Assembly (NCBI RefSeq): GCF_000764665.1
Contig: NZ_JRGM01000008.1
Span: 1-56,959, forward strand
Origin: Aeromonas lacus
GTDB taxonomy: Bacteria > Pseudomonadota > Gammaproteobacteria > Enterobacterales > Aeromonadaceae
Direction: 5' to 3'
DNA length: 56,959 nucleotides
The translations under genes were made by a program, and so were the position numbers. This document shows, in pieces, positions 16,335 through 25,113 of the stretch (position 1 is its first letter; each line of letters opens with the position of its first letter). The notes beneath the pieces are model-generated. The model worked only from the letters and a program-made list of their open reading frames with translations, had not been told where the DNA came from and did not search any database.

Positions 16335-17486
16335 TTACAACCAGGGTGCGGCAGTCGGCCCATGGTGCAGACCCAACTTCCAGACCCGGCCGAAGTGCTT
16401 GTAGTGACCCGCTGCGACACCGGCCTTCTCGCCCATGCCGTGGTAGAGGTCGAGGTGGCCCTTCTTCACCGCTCCGCCCACATCCAGCGCAATCAACAGC
16501 CGCAGCTGATGCTTGCCGGTCCAGTTGCCCTCTTTGTCGAGCAAGGGCACTTCGGCGAGGATTGGGGTTCCCATCGGCAACAGGGTCTTGTCGGCAGCAA
16601 CGGCCGCCATCGGCAGCAGTGGAATACCGGCGGCACCGATCACATCGTTGGTCGGGCGGCGCTCGAAGAAGACATAGGAGGGGTTCTGCTCCACCAGCTC
16701 CTTGACGCTCTCCTCCGGCTGGCGGCTCGCCCAATCCTTGATGGCCTTCATCGACATCTGCTCCTTGGGCACTTCGCCGCGGTCGATCAGCACCCGGCCG
16801 ATACTCACATAACCGTGACCGTTCTTGCCGCTGTAGCCCAGATACTGCAGCCGGTCCTCATCGCCATAGTGCACAAAGCCGGAGCCCTGTACGTCCATCA
16901 GGAAGTTGTCGATAAGGGATTTGCTGTAGCCCAGCTCCAGACCGCGGTTGGCCAGCGCCCCCTGATGGATCTGGGCCCGGGTCGGACAACGGCTGCCACA
17001 GTTGGGCATGGCATAAATAGGATATTTGTACTTGGCATCGGGACGACGACGCACCTCAAGCACCGGCGAGTAGTAACCGGTGAAGAGCACGTTACCCATC
17101 CGATCCGCCCCGCCTAGCTGGGCCAGGCTGATACCGTAACGGGTGATGTCGGCAGGGTTGCCGCCATTGGCCACCCAGCGGGAGAGCTTGTGGTAGAGCT
17201 CGCCATAACGGCGGTTCATTTTGCCGGAACGCTCCAATACCAGCCGGCTCTGCGGGCCAAACTTGCTGTAATCGGCTCGTGCACGGCTATTGACCCGCTC
17301 AACCCTGACCAGCTCCCCCGGCAAGGTACCATCCAGATACTGCTTGCCCAGATTTACCGGCACCTCGCAGTTCAGGAAACATCTGTTGTCGGTCTGTTTT
17401 TTGGGCACCTGATTTTGCTCAGAGTTGCCTGCACACCCGGCCAGACCCAGCACCACGGCGGTCAGCCAGTACGCGTGTTTATTCAT
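16335..17486 (-). CDS. mltA: Membrane-bound lytic murein transglycosylase A
   Basis: MltA is an outer-membrane lipoprotein that cleaves the MurNAc-GlcNAc bond in peptidoglycan, forming 1,6-anhydro-MurNAc ends. The 383-residue protein has a lipoprotein signal with lipobox LAGC at residues 15-18. The MltA domain follows, with FTGYYSPVLEVRRRPD, the SYVFF segment and the C-terminal 3D-like domain LIALDVGGAVKKGHLDLYHG that carries the catalytic Asp. It is monocistronic and convergent with yfaE. Its products could enter the recycling pathway that includes MupP. Confidence 0.96.
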   Translation of the reverse strand: MNKHAYWLTAVVLGLAGCAGNSEQNQVPKKQTDNRCFLNCEVPVNLGKQYLDGTLPGELVRVERVNSRARADYSKFGPQSRLVLERSGKMNRRYGELYHKLSRWVANGGNPADITRYGISLAQLGGADRMGNVLFTGYYSPVLEVRRRPDAKYKYPIYAMPNCGSRCPTRAQIHQGALANRGLELGYSKSLIDNFLMDVQGSGFVHYGDEDRLQYLGYSGKNGHGYVSIGRVLIDRGEVPKEQMSMKAIKDWASRQPEESVKELVEQNPSYVFFERRPTNDVIGAAGIPLLPMAAVAADKTLLPMGTPILAEVPLLDKEGNWTGKHQLRLLIALDVGGAVKKGHLDLYHGMGEKAGVAAGHYKHFGRVWKLGLHHGPTAAPWL

Positions 17487-17635
17487 ATGTCCTCATATAA
17501 CGCCAATAGCCATGCTCGGCGGGGAAGATGCCAAATTTGCAGGGGGAAAGCAAACGACATCAATCACTTGAAGAGGGATTTCGCCAAAGGTGACAGCTGG
17601 GTTATAACAAGGTGACAGGATGTGCGAGGTGATGG

Positions 17636-17887
17636 ATGGAACAGCTCGAGATCTTCCCGCTGCAGAGCCCCTGCATCGGGGTCTGCGAAGTGAACAACAA
17701 GGGCTACTGCAAAGGGTGTTTGCGCAGCCGCGAGGAGCGTTTCAACTGGCTCGCCATGACCCCCGCCCAGCAGCAGGATGTGATGCGTCTGTGCCGCGCC
17801 CGCAAGGCGCGGGTTGACGCCGCCCGCCGCAAGGCACAGGAAGGAGCCCAACCCGAGCAGCCAGAACAACCGGGCTGGGATTTTTAA
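17636..17887 (+). CDS. DUF1289 (YdhL-like) cysteine-rich small protein
   Basis: An 83-residue protein of the DUF1289 family, recognised by SPCIGVCEVNNKGYCKGCLRSREE followed by W..M. Four cysteines in CxxxC...CxxC spacing suggest a small metal-binding fold. The basic C-terminal tail (ARKARVDAARRKAQEG) is a predicted helix. The function is unknown. ATG 17636 follows GAGGTG; an alternative ATG lies at 17632 in another frame. A second DUF1289 protein, fused to a CWC domain, occurs at 44477. Confidence 0.85.
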   Translation: MEQLEIFPLQSPCIGVCEVNNKGYCKGCLRSREERFNWLAMTPAQQQDVMRLCRARKARVDAARRKAQEGAQPEQPEQPGWDF

Positions 17888-17944
17888 CCTCCGCCAACCT
17901 GCAATCCCCTCTCACAGTTTACCTATACCCTCGGCAAAACAAAA

Positions 17945-17962
17945 AGCGGCCCGCAGGCCGCT
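17945..17962 (-). terminator. Terminator after fruA
   Basis: On the minus strand AGCGGCC and GGCCGCT (17956-17962 and 17945-17951) pair around a 4-base loop, followed by a T-rich tract complementary to AAAACAAAAA. It ends fruBKA. Confidence 0.85.
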
Positions 17963-17994
17963 CTTGGATATGACGTGTTGCCGGGTGGCAAGGC

Positions 17995-19719
17995 TTATGC
18001 CGTGGCCAGCTTGGCCTGCTCCTCGCCGCGCTTGAGCATGGCGTAGGAGACGCCGGTCAGCAGCGAGCCTGCGGCAATGGCCACGATATACAGCATGACG
18101 TTGCTGATGGCATGGGGAATGAACAGCACGAACAGACCGCCGTGGGGTGCCATCAGCTCGCAGCCGAACAGCATGGAGAGCGCACCGGTCAGGGCGCCAC
18201 CGACCATACAGGCCGGAATGACCCGCATCGGATCCTTGGCGGCAAACGGGATGGCCCCCTCGGAGATAAAGCACAGACCCAGCACGAAGGAGGCCTTGCC
18301 CGCTTCCTGCTCCGCCTTGATGAACTTGGTGCGGGCCAGGAAGGTGGCGATGCCCATCCCCAGTGCCGGTACCATACCGGCGGCCATCACCGCCGCCATC
18401 GGGGCGTAGGTTTTGGAGGCCAGCAGGCCGACCCCGAAGGCGTAGGCAGCCTTGTTGACCGGGCCACCCATGTCGAAGCACATCATGGCGCCGATGATGA
18501 CACCCAGCAGCACGGCGTTGGCAGAACCCATGTTGTTGAGGAAGGTGGTCATGGCATTCATGATGCCGGCCACCGGGCCACCCACCACGTAGATCATCAC
18601 CAGACCGGTAAACAGGCTGGCAAAGAGCGGAATGATCAGGATGGGCTTGAGCGCTTCCAGGGTCACCGGCAGGCGCACCTTGTCACTCAGGTATTTGGCG
18701 CTGTAACCGGCCAGGAAACCGGCCACGATACCGCCAAGGAAACCGGCGCCCAGCGAGCTTGCCAGCATACCGCCGATCATGCCGGGAGCGAGACCCGGGC
18801 GGTCAGCGATGGAGTAGGCAATGTAACCGGCCAGCACCGGGATCATCAGGGCAAAGGCGGAGCCGCCACCGATCTTCATCAGAGCCGCGGCCAGAGTGCC
18901 TTCCACCTTGAACGCCTCGATCCCGAACACGAACGAGAGCGCGATGATAAGGCCGCCCGCCACCACCATCGGCAGCATGAAGGAGACACCGGTCAGCAGA
19001 TGCTTGTAGGGGCCAGCTTTTTCCTCTTTCTTGGGCTGGCTGGCGCCGCTGTGGCGATAGGTTTTCGCCTCACTCCACGCCTTGTCGAGCTCGGCACGGG
19101 TTTTCTTGAGCGCCGCACCGGTGCTGGTGCGATAGACCGGCTTACCGTCGAAACGGGCCATGTCCACCTCGATATCGGTGGCGAGGAACACCAGATCAGC
19201 GGATGCAATCTCCTCGGTAGTCAGGGCGTTCTGGGCACCGACCGAGCCTTGAGTCTCGACGCGGATCTGATAACCCAACTGTTTGGCCATGGTCTCCAGC
19301 GCTTCTGCCGACATAAAGGTGTGGGCAACGCCAGTCGGGCAGGCGGTCACTGCCACGATACGCTTGCCAGCAGTGGCCGGTTTGGCAGCAGCGGGCGCGG
19401 CTTGGTGGCGATAGAGGCTGGCGCCGCTGGCGGCTGCTTCCAGCAAGGCGGCAGGATCCTGCAGGGCGAGATCCATGCTGCCCTGATAGACCCGCTTGCC
19501 ATCATAAGCAGCGAGATCCACCGGAGCACTGGCGACAACCAGCACCAGATCGGCGGCGGCAATTTGCTCCTTGCCCGGCACCTGACGGGGCTGCACGCTG
19601 GAACCGACGTCGAGGGTGAGCTCCCAGCCAGCCAGTTTGGCCTGCTGTTCTATCCGTTTTGCAGCGAGAAAGCTGGTGGCAATGCCCGCCGGGCAAGCCG
19701 TAACCAAGATTGCTTTCAT
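17995..19719 (-). CDS. fruA: PTS fructose transporter subunit IIBC
   Basis: FruA imports fructose and phosphorylates it to fructose 1-phosphate. The 574-residue protein has two IIB-like domains. The N-terminal IIB' begins MKAILVTACPAGIATSFLAAKR; the true IIB, near residue 110, has the phosphocysteine loop VTACPTGVAHTFMSAEALE. A multi-span IIC membrane domain follows (from about residue 240, GVSFMLPMVVAGG), including AYIAYSIADRPGLAPG. ATG 19719 has AGGAG upstream and overlaps the fruK stop by 4 bases (ATGA). Confidence 0.96.
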   Translation of the reverse strand: MKAILVTACPAGIATSFLAAKRIEQQAKLAGWELTLDVGSSVQPRQVPGKEQIAAADLVLVVASAPVDLAAYDGKRVYQGSMDLALQDPAALLEAAASGASLYRHQAAPAAAKPATAGKRIVAVTACPTGVAHTFMSAEALETMAKQLGYQIRVETQGSVGAQNALTTEEIASADLVFLATDIEVDMARFDGKPVYRTSTGAALKKTRAELDKAWSEAKTYRHSGASQPKKEEKAGPYKHLLTGVSFMLPMVVAGGLIIALSFVFGIEAFKVEGTLAAALMKIGGGSAFALMIPVLAGYIAYSIADRPGLAPGMIGGMLASSLGAGFLGGIVAGFLAGYSAKYLSDKVRLPVTLEALKPILIIPLFASLFTGLVMIYVVGGPVAGIMNAMTTFLNNMGSANAVLLGVIIGAMMCFDMGGPVNKAAYAFGVGLLASKTYAPMAAVMAAGMVPALGMGIATFLARTKFIKAEQEAGKASFVLGLCFISEGAIPFAAKDPMRVIPACMVGGALTGALSMLFGCELMAPHGGLFVLFIPHAISNVMLYIVAIAAGSLLTGVSYAMLKRGEEQAKLATA

Positions 19720-20705
19720 TGGGCATCTCCTGAGTTTTCCATTGAGGGGGTATGGCATTGAACCGGTGCCAGCGCATCCAGACGCTGTACGCGCACCTGT
19801 TCAAGCAAGGGGTTGAGCACATTGATATCGTCAAAGCCGACCGCGACCTGACTGACCGCCAGTGCCGAGACGGCGGTGGCCAGCCGCAGGGTCTGCTCCG
19901 GCGCCCAGCTGAGGCTCAGACCATGGGCGAGACCTGCCACCAGGGAATCGCCAGCACCGACCGTGCTGACCACCTGCATCCGCGGCGGAATGGCCTGCCA
20001 GACGGCATCCGGGGCAAACCAGATAAGGCCATCGGCGCCGTTGGAGATCACCACGTTGGGGATGCCGCTGGCCTGCAGCGCGCGGGCACACTCGGCCTGC
20101 TCGCTCAGGGTCTTGATGGGGCGGCCCGCCCACTGGCTCAGCTCCTCCAGATTGGGTTTGACCAGGGTCGGCGCCGCCTTGATCCCTTCGCTTAACGCCG
20201 CACCACTGCAATCGAAGATCACCTGCTTGCCCTTGGCTTTCAGCAGGCGGATCAGATGGGCGCAGTAATCGGGGGCCACCCCTTTGGGCAGGCTGCCCGC
20301 TAGCACAAACCAGTCGGCGTGAGGGGCCAATTGGTCGATGGCCAGCTCCAGCGCGCTCACCTCCCCTTGCTGGATGGTGAGCCCCGGCAGGTTGAGATCG
20401 GTGACCCGACCGGATTGCTCGGAGATCTTGACGTTGATGCGGGTGCTGCCCGCGACACGGACAAAGTGATCATCCAGCGCCCGCTCTGCAAACAGGGAGA
20501 CAAAGCTCTGTTCATTGTCAGCGCCCAGCCAGCCGGTGACGCCTACCTCGCGGCCCAAATCCTTGAGCACCATGGCGACGTTGATCCCCTTGCCTGCCGC
20601 CCGCAGGTTGGCCTCACTCACCAGATTGACCTCGCCAAGGCTCATCGCCTCGAGACGAGTGGTGAGATCAAGGGCAGGGTTGAGGGTAATGGTGACAATC
20701 TTCAT
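19716..20705 (-). CDS. fruK: 1-phosphofructokinase
   Basis: FruK converts fructose 1-phosphate to fructose 1,6-bisphosphate. The 329-residue PfkB-family kinase begins [19 protein letters not shown] and has the GKGINVAMVLKDLG sugar-binding segment and the ATP/anion-hole signature STVGAGDSLVAGLAHG with the catalytic Asp. I chose ATG 20705; the preceding in-frame codon is TTG. It overlaps the fruB stop by one base and the fruA start by four, so the operon is tightly coupled. Confidence 0.97.
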   Translation of the reverse strand: MKIVTITLNPALDLTTRLEAMSLGEVNLVSEANLRAAGKGINVAMVLKDLGREVGVTGWLGADNEQSFVSLFAERALDDHFVRVAGSTRINVKISEQSGRVTDLNLPGLTIQQGEVSALELAIDQLAPHADWFVLAGSLPKGVAPDYCAHLIRLLKAKGKQVIFDCSGAALSEGIKAAPTLVKPNLEELSQWAGRPIKTLSEQAECARALQASGIPNVVISNGADGLIWFAPDAVWQAIPPRMQVVSTVGAGDSLVAGLAHGLSLSWAPEQTLRLATAVSALAVSQVAVGFDDINVLNPLLEQVRVQRLDALAPVQCHTPSMENSGDAQ

Positions 20706-21820
20706 CAATGCGCCCCCTCGCCCAGACCAGCGGCGATCGCCTCACCGATCCCCTTGAGAGCCGCTTCGGCATCTGCCCCTTCGGCGCGAAATGCCAGACG
20801 GTGCCCGCACTTGACCCCAAGGCCGATCACCTTCATCAGGCTCTTGGCGGAGACTGCCTCGCCGCTGCCATCCAGATTGGCAACCCGGATATCTGATTCA
20901 AACTCTTTGGCCACCTTGACCAGCATGGCACCGGGACGAGCGTGCAGGCCGTGGGGGTTGATGATGGTGAAGGTTTCGGAAAGACCGCTCGCGGGGCCCG
21001 CTTGCAACATGGCCAGCCCGTCGCTGCCAGTAAGCGTCGCCAGCTGACCGGCGGCGGCCAGTTTGGCCAGATTCTCCAGTTGCGGCAGATGACTGCTATC
21101 TGCGGCACACAGCAGCAGCATGGCGCTGACCGGCAGCTCACCTGCGCGAAGTTTGCTGCTCGGGGTGGCCAGCACCCAGCCAGTCTGTGCCGCTTGCGCG
21201 CGGGCCAGCCAGATGCCCTCGCCCAGATAGGCAGGTTCGCTTGCCAGCAGGGCGCTCACCATAGCGGCATCGCCCCAATCGGCCGATTTGGCGCGGGCGG
21301 CCGCCCCTAGCAGCAGCTGGTCACGATCATCGGCCGGGAAGTCGGCCAGGGTCAGGTATTGCACCTCTCTCTGCTGGACCGATGCGGCGGCAGTGGCGCC
21401 GGTCAGTATATTGATGATGGTGTCGGCGTCGGTGGCCTCTTTCAATTGCGCTGCCGCCTGCTCGTCACCCAGCACATGGGTGAGCTGGCGCAAGATGCCC
21501 AGATGCTCGTCTGACTTGGCGGCAATCCCGATGGCGACATAGGCAATCTGCCCCTCGTCCCACTCGATGCCGTGGGGGAACTGGGCCACCATGACGCCGG
21601 TGCTCTTCACCAGATGGCGGGTGTCCGTGGTGCCGTGGGGAATGGCGATGCCGCTGCCAAGGTAGGTGGCATGCTGCGCTTCACGGGCCAGCATGCCATC
21701 GACATAGCCCGCCTCCACCATACCGGCCTCGGTCAGTTTGCCTGCCAACAGGGCAATCGCCTCGCCCTTGGTCGCCACCGACTGCCCCAGCAAGATCTGC
21801 TCTCGCACCAACTTCAACAT
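20705..21820 (-). CDS. fruB: Fructose PTS EIIA-HPr fusion (FPr)
   Basis: FruB relays phosphate from enzyme I to FruA. The 371-residue protein has an N-terminal EIIA-fructose domain with the phosphohistidine in [10 protein letters not shown] (about residue 61), a central linker domain, and a C-terminal HPr domain with its phosphohistidine in [20 protein letters not shown]. The start is ATG 21820 with GGAGAG upstream; GTG 21826 is less likely. It is the first gene of the operon, behind two FruR operators. Confidence 0.95.
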   Translation of the reverse strand: MLKLVREQILLGQSVATKGEAIALLAGKLTEAGMVEAGYVDGMLAREAQHATYLGSGIAIPHGTTDTRHLVKSTGVMVAQFPHGIEWDEGQIAYVAIGIAAKSDEHLGILRQLTHVLGDEQAAAQLKEATDADTIINILTGATAAASVQQREVQYLTLADFPADDRDQLLLGAAARAKSADWGDAAMVSALLASEPAYLGEGIWLARAQAAQTGWVLATPSSKLRAGELPVSAMLLLCAADSSHLPQLENLAKLAAAGQLATLTGSDGLAMLQAGPASGLSETFTIINPHGLHARPGAMLVKVAKEFESDIRVANLDGSGEAVSAKSLMKVIGLGVKCGHRLAFRAEGADAEAALKGIGEAIAAGLGEGAH

Positions 21821-21976
21821 AGCCACTCTCCATCAGATCCCGGCATCGCCGGGTCAACACAATTGAACATTCGGTTTGCCTGCCAGCTGACGATAGTCGG
21901 GATACCTCGAAATGTGATCCTGACCGGGTTTTATCACCCTGCTCTGCATCTCTGCGAAGCGGCGCTGCTGACAAGC

Positions 21977-22013
21977 TGAATCGATTCACTTACACTCAGA
22001 CTGAATCGTTTCA
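21977..22013. promoter_or_regulatory. Two FruR (Cra) operators
   Basis: TGAATCGATTCA (21977-21988), a perfect palindrome, and TGAATCGTTTCA (22002-22013) both match the FruR/Cra half-site pattern TGAAnCG. They lie 25 bases apart in the fruB-fruR divergent gap. FruR bound here should control fruBKA and possibly itself, released by fructose 1-phosphate. Confidence 0.88.
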
Positions 22014-22130
22014 GCGAATTGATCAAGTACCCACAAAGAGCGGTTTTCAATGATATGATCCCGCGCACACTTTTCGGTGCCCTTACCAGGCAGTGCCCGT
22101 GGGCCTAGCAACTCAAACAGAGCCAATATG

Positions 22131-23114
22131 ATGAAACTGGATGAAATCGCCGCCCTCGCCGGTGTCTCGCGCACCACGGCCAGCTATGTGATCAACGGCA
22201 AGGCCGACCAATACCGCATCAGTCAGGCCACCCGCGACAAGGTGATGGCCGTCGTCACCGCCCACAACTACCAGCCGGACAGCCGCGCCGCCTCCCTGCG
22301 CGGCGGCCAGACCAAAACCCTCGGCTTTATCCTGCCCGACCTTGAGAACGCCAGTTACGCCAAGCTGGCCAAACGGCTGGAACAGGGGGCGCGGGCGCAG
22401 GGCTATCAGCTGCTGATCGTCTGCTCGGAGGATGAACCCGCCACCGAAAAAGAGCTGGCCCAGATGCTGGTGAGCCGCCATGTGGATGCCCTGCTGGTGG
22501 CCAGCTGCCTGCCACCTGACGATCCCTTCTATGGCAACCAGCAGGCGCAGGGGGTGCAGATCCTCGCCATCGACCGGAGCATGGCGGCCGATCGTTTCGT
22601 CACCGTCGCCAGTGAAAATGAGAAGGCGAGCTTTGATCTCACCGCCTCCCTGCTCACCCCGGCCATCCGCCATATCGCCTTGATCACTGCACTGCCTGCA
22701 CTCACGATCAGTAAAGAACGAAAAGCGGGCTTCGAGCAGGCCATCGCCAGCCACAGTGCGACCTGCCACCTCTGTGAAGGGGCCCACTTCTCCCGCACCG
22801 AGGGGTATCGCCTGATCAAACATCTGCATCAGCAGCTGGGCCAGTTGCCCGAGGCGCTGATCACCACCTCCTACATCCTGATGGAGGGGGTACTGGACTA
22901 CCTGCTGGAACAAGAGACCGATATGAGTCAGCTTGCCATGGCCACCTTCGGCGACGATCGGCTGCTCGACTTCCTCCCCTTTGGCATCAACTCCCTGCCC
23001 CAGCAGCACGACGCGCTGGCCAGCCAGGCGCTGGAGCTGGCACTCAAGGCGGTCAATGGCGACTACCAGAGCGGGCTGCACTATGTAAGCCGCACCCTCA
23101 AGCGCCGTCGCTAA
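22131..23114 (+). CDS. fruR: Fructose operon regulator FruR (Cra family)
   Basis: A LacI-family regulator of 327 residues. The DNA-binding head MKLDEIAALAGVSRTTASYV followed by INGKADQYRIS is nearly the same as E. coli Cra. The effector domain has LGFILPDLENASYAKLAKRLE and ATFGDDRLLDFLPFGINSL, which match Cra closely. ATG 22131 gives the family N-terminus; ATG 22128 directly before it is equally possible, and the frame opens at 22077. It is divergent from fruBKA, a gene order that supports a local FruR role. Whether it also acts globally like E. coli Cra cannot be seen. Confidence 0.93.
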   Translation: MKLDEIAALAGVSRTTASYVINGKADQYRISQATRDKVMAVVTAHNYQPDSRAASLRGGQTKTLGFILPDLENASYAKLAKRLEQGARAQGYQLLIVCSEDEPATEKELAQMLVSRHVDALLVASCLPPDDPFYGNQQAQGVQILAIDRSMAADRFVTVASENEKASFDLTASLLTPAIRHIALITALPALTISKERKAGFEQAIASHSATCHLCEGAHFSRTEGYRLIKHLHQQLGQLPEALITTSYILMEGVLDYLLEQETDMSQLAMATFGDDRLLDFLPFGINSLPQQHDALASQALELALKAVNGDYQSGLHYVSRTLKRRR

Positions 23115-23141
23115 GCCGCCAGCAACAACCGCCCACGACCA

Positions 23142-23195
23142 CACAGGCTGCCGGCACAAACTGCCGGAATGGGCAGCCAGAACTGACAGCCTGTG
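23142..23195 (+). repeat. Nested inverted repeats after fruR
   Basis: CACAGGCTG (23142-23150) pairs with CAGCCTGTG (23187-23195). Inside it CCGGCA (23151-23156) pairs with TGCCGG (23162-23167). An alternative pairing, GGCTGCC (23146-23152) with GGCAGCC (23172-23178), would exclude both stems. No T-run follows. It could be the fruR mRNA 3' end or a switchable RNA. Confidence 0.4.
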
Positions 23196-23312
23196 CGGCA
23201 GCTCTTCTCAACGCCCATCTTTGCACGCGTATGTTTGGCCAGCGGAAATCGGCCAACCGGCCGACAGGGCTTGCAACCCCTGCTCAGGGCCCGTTTATCG
23301 CCCCATCGGCTC

Positions 23313-23333
23313 GCCATAAATTGAATTTATGGC
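23313..23333. promoter_or_regulatory. Perfect 10-bp-arm palindrome, operator-like
   Basis: GCCATAAATT (23313-23322) and AATTTATGGC (23324-23333) are perfect arms around one central base. A third GCCATA half-site follows within 6 bases. The AT-rich centre makes it a poor terminator and a good candidate dimeric regulator site. The regulator is not identified. Confidence 0.4.
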
Positions 23334-23512
23334 TTTTGGCCATATAACCTTATTTTTACTTATACCGAACCAATCGGGCCGCTAGCGATCCCTTTGGCCC
23401 TCTGCCGCGCCTTCCAGACGCCTGCACCAAGCCCCTCCGATCCCGAAGGCCGGTTCAACCGGATTGGCATCAATACCTCAAGGCGCACATTTTTTCGGCG
23501 CATAGCGTCAAG

Positions 23513-23530
23513 TGTCATTTTTTATTTCCA
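23513..23530. promoter_or_regulatory. Weak TyrR-like box upstream of tyrP
   Basis: TGTCATTTTTTATTTCCA agrees at 9 of 12 defined positions with the TyrR box TGTAAA-N6-TTTACA, keeping the key G and C. It lies within a larger dyad, AAGTG (23510-23514) and CACTT (23529-23533). TyrR controls tyrP in E. coli. This is an inference from a partial match. Confidence 0.3.
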
Positions 23531-23751
23531 CTTAAATACCCTTCACAGCACAAGATCCGCTTTTTAGGGGTTGTCTCCGCTATTTTGATCCGCTAACGTG
23601 GCAACCATCTTTTACAACCGACAGGTTTCAGGTACAGATGTTTCCACGCCGATATTGCTAGCCTCCGGCTTTTCCCCCGGAGGCGCCTCCCGACACAGCC
23701 AACTGGCTCTCTCTTGTTTGCAACATCTCCGCTCACTTTCGGATGGATAAC

Positions 23752-24945
23752 ATGAACACCAAGACTCTGGGTTGTACCCTGTTGATTGCCGGCACCACCA
23801 TAGGCGCCGGTATGCTGGCCCTGCCGCTGGCCTCCTCTTCCCTCGGCGGCCCCGCCACCCTGCTGCTGATGATTGGCCTGTGGGCTCTGATGGCCTTTAC
23901 CGCCATGCTGCAGGTGGAGGCCAGTCTCAATACCGGCAAATGGTACCTGCACCAACTGGCGGATCACCTGCTCGGCCCCTGGGGCAAGCGCATCGCCTCC
24001 TGCTGCATCCTGATGCTGTTTTACGCCCTCGCCTCCGCCTACATCAGCGGTGGCAGCAGCTTGCTGGCACAGGCGCTGGCCGATGCCGGCATCACCCTCA
24101 GCCAGGAGCAGGCCGCCTGGGCCTTTACCCTGCTGTTTGGCGGCATGGTCTGTGTCGGCACCCGCTCGGTGGATTACCTCAACCGGCTGATGTTCACCGT
24201 CAAGCTGGTGATCATGGTGGGCGTGCTGGCGCTGCTGCTGCCGCGCGCCCAGGGCGAACACCTGCTCGCCATGCCGCTCGGGGAAGGGCTGCTGCTGGCT
24301 GGCCTGCCGGTGATCTTCACCTCGTTCGGCTTTCACGGCTCGATCCCGAGCGTGATGCTCTACCTCGGCGATTGCCCCAAGCAGCTGCGCCGGGTCTTTG
24401 TCTGGGGCTCCGCCCTGCCGCTGATCCTCTACGTGCTGTGGCAGGTGGCCATTCTGGGGCTGCTCGGCCAATCCTCTCTGCTGGCCAATGGCGGCGCGCT
24501 CGACAGCCTGCTCGCCAGCGTCGGCAAGCTGGTGAGCTGGCCTGCGTTTAATCAGGCGATGCACCTGTTTGCCGATCTGGCGCTCGCTACCTCCTTCCTC
24601 GGGGTGACGCTGGGACTGTTCGACTTTATGGCCAAGGTGACCCGCCGCAAGGACAGCTGGCAGGGCCGCAGCCAGACCGGCCTCATCACCTTTGTGCCAC
24701 CGCTGCTGTTTGCCCTCTACTTCCCGCAGGGCTTTATCATGGCCCTCGGCTACGCCGCCATTGCGCTGGCCATCCTCGCGGTACTGCTGCCGGTAGCGCT
24801 GGTGTGGCAGAGCCGCAAACAGGCGCCCGCCCACCACTACCGCGCCCCGGGTGGCGTGGTGGCGCTGGGAGTGGCCGGCGCCATGGGTGTGCTGATTGTC
24901 GGCGTCCAGATCAGCGTCAGCATGGGACTGCTGCCCGCGCTCTAA
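23752..24945 (+). CDS. tyrP: Tyrosine-specific transporter TyrP
   Basis: A 397-residue inner-membrane aromatic amino acid permease (HAAAP family, about 11 membrane segments) that should import tyrosine with protons. It matches E. coli TyrP in LIAGTTIGAGMLALPLA, ASAYISGGSSLLAQAL, PVIFTSFGFHGSIPSV, HLFADLALATSFLGVTLGLF and the C-terminal ALGYAAIALA region. ATG 23752 is preferred over 23743 because GGATGG precedes it at better spacing. It is monocistronic, with a long upstream region and a terminator after it. Confidence 0.92.
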   Translation: MNTKTLGCTLLIAGTTIGAGMLALPLASSSLGGPATLLLMIGLWALMAFTAMLQVEASLNTGKWYLHQLADHLLGPWGKRIASCCILMLFYALASAYISGGSSLLAQALADAGITLSQEQAAWAFTLLFGGMVCVGTRSVDYLNRLMFTVKLVIMVGVLALLLPRAQGEHLLAMPLGEGLLLAGLPVIFTSFGFHGSIPSVMLYLGDCPKQLRRVFVWGSALPLILYVLWQVAILGLLGQSSLLANGGALDSLLASVGKLVSWPAFNQAMHLFADLALATSFLGVTLGLFDFMAKVTRRKDSWQGRSQTGLITFVPPLLFALYFPQGFIMALGYAAIALAILAVLLPVALVWQSRKQAPAHHYRAPGGVVALGVAGAMGVLIVGVQISVSMGLLPAL

Positions 24946-24975
24946 GCCCTCACCGATACCGAATGCCCCAAATAA

Positions 24976-25008
24976 CAAAGCCCCACCAATCAGATTGGCG
25001 GGGCTTTG
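24976..25008 (+). terminator. Terminator after tyrP
   Basis: CAAAGCCCCACCAA (24976-24989) and TTGGCGGGGCTTTG (24995-25008) form a 14-base stem with one A-C mismatch and a 5-base loop. The T-tract is only TTTG. It closes tyrP. Confidence 0.75.
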
Positions 25009-25113
25009 TGCTATCAACACGGCAATGATTCTGCCCATTCCCGCCTCGCACCAGAGGGATGAAGGACGTTTCAGCTACGCTTTTTCCATACGCAATAGTG
25101 TGGGGAGCAAGGT

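Larger units (their letters stand above)
23115..23751. other. Long structured region between fruR and tyrP
   Basis: No gene is supportable in these 637 bases. They contain nested and mutually exclusive inverted repeats just after fruR (23142-23195), a 21-bp palindrome (23313-23333), a TyrR-like site inside an AAGTG/CACTT dyad (23510-23533), and a GC-rich hairpin 68 bases before tyrP (23661-23684: GCCTCCGG with CCGGAGGC) that lacks a T-run. The length suggests a leader or regulatory region for tyrP. Confidence 0.5.
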
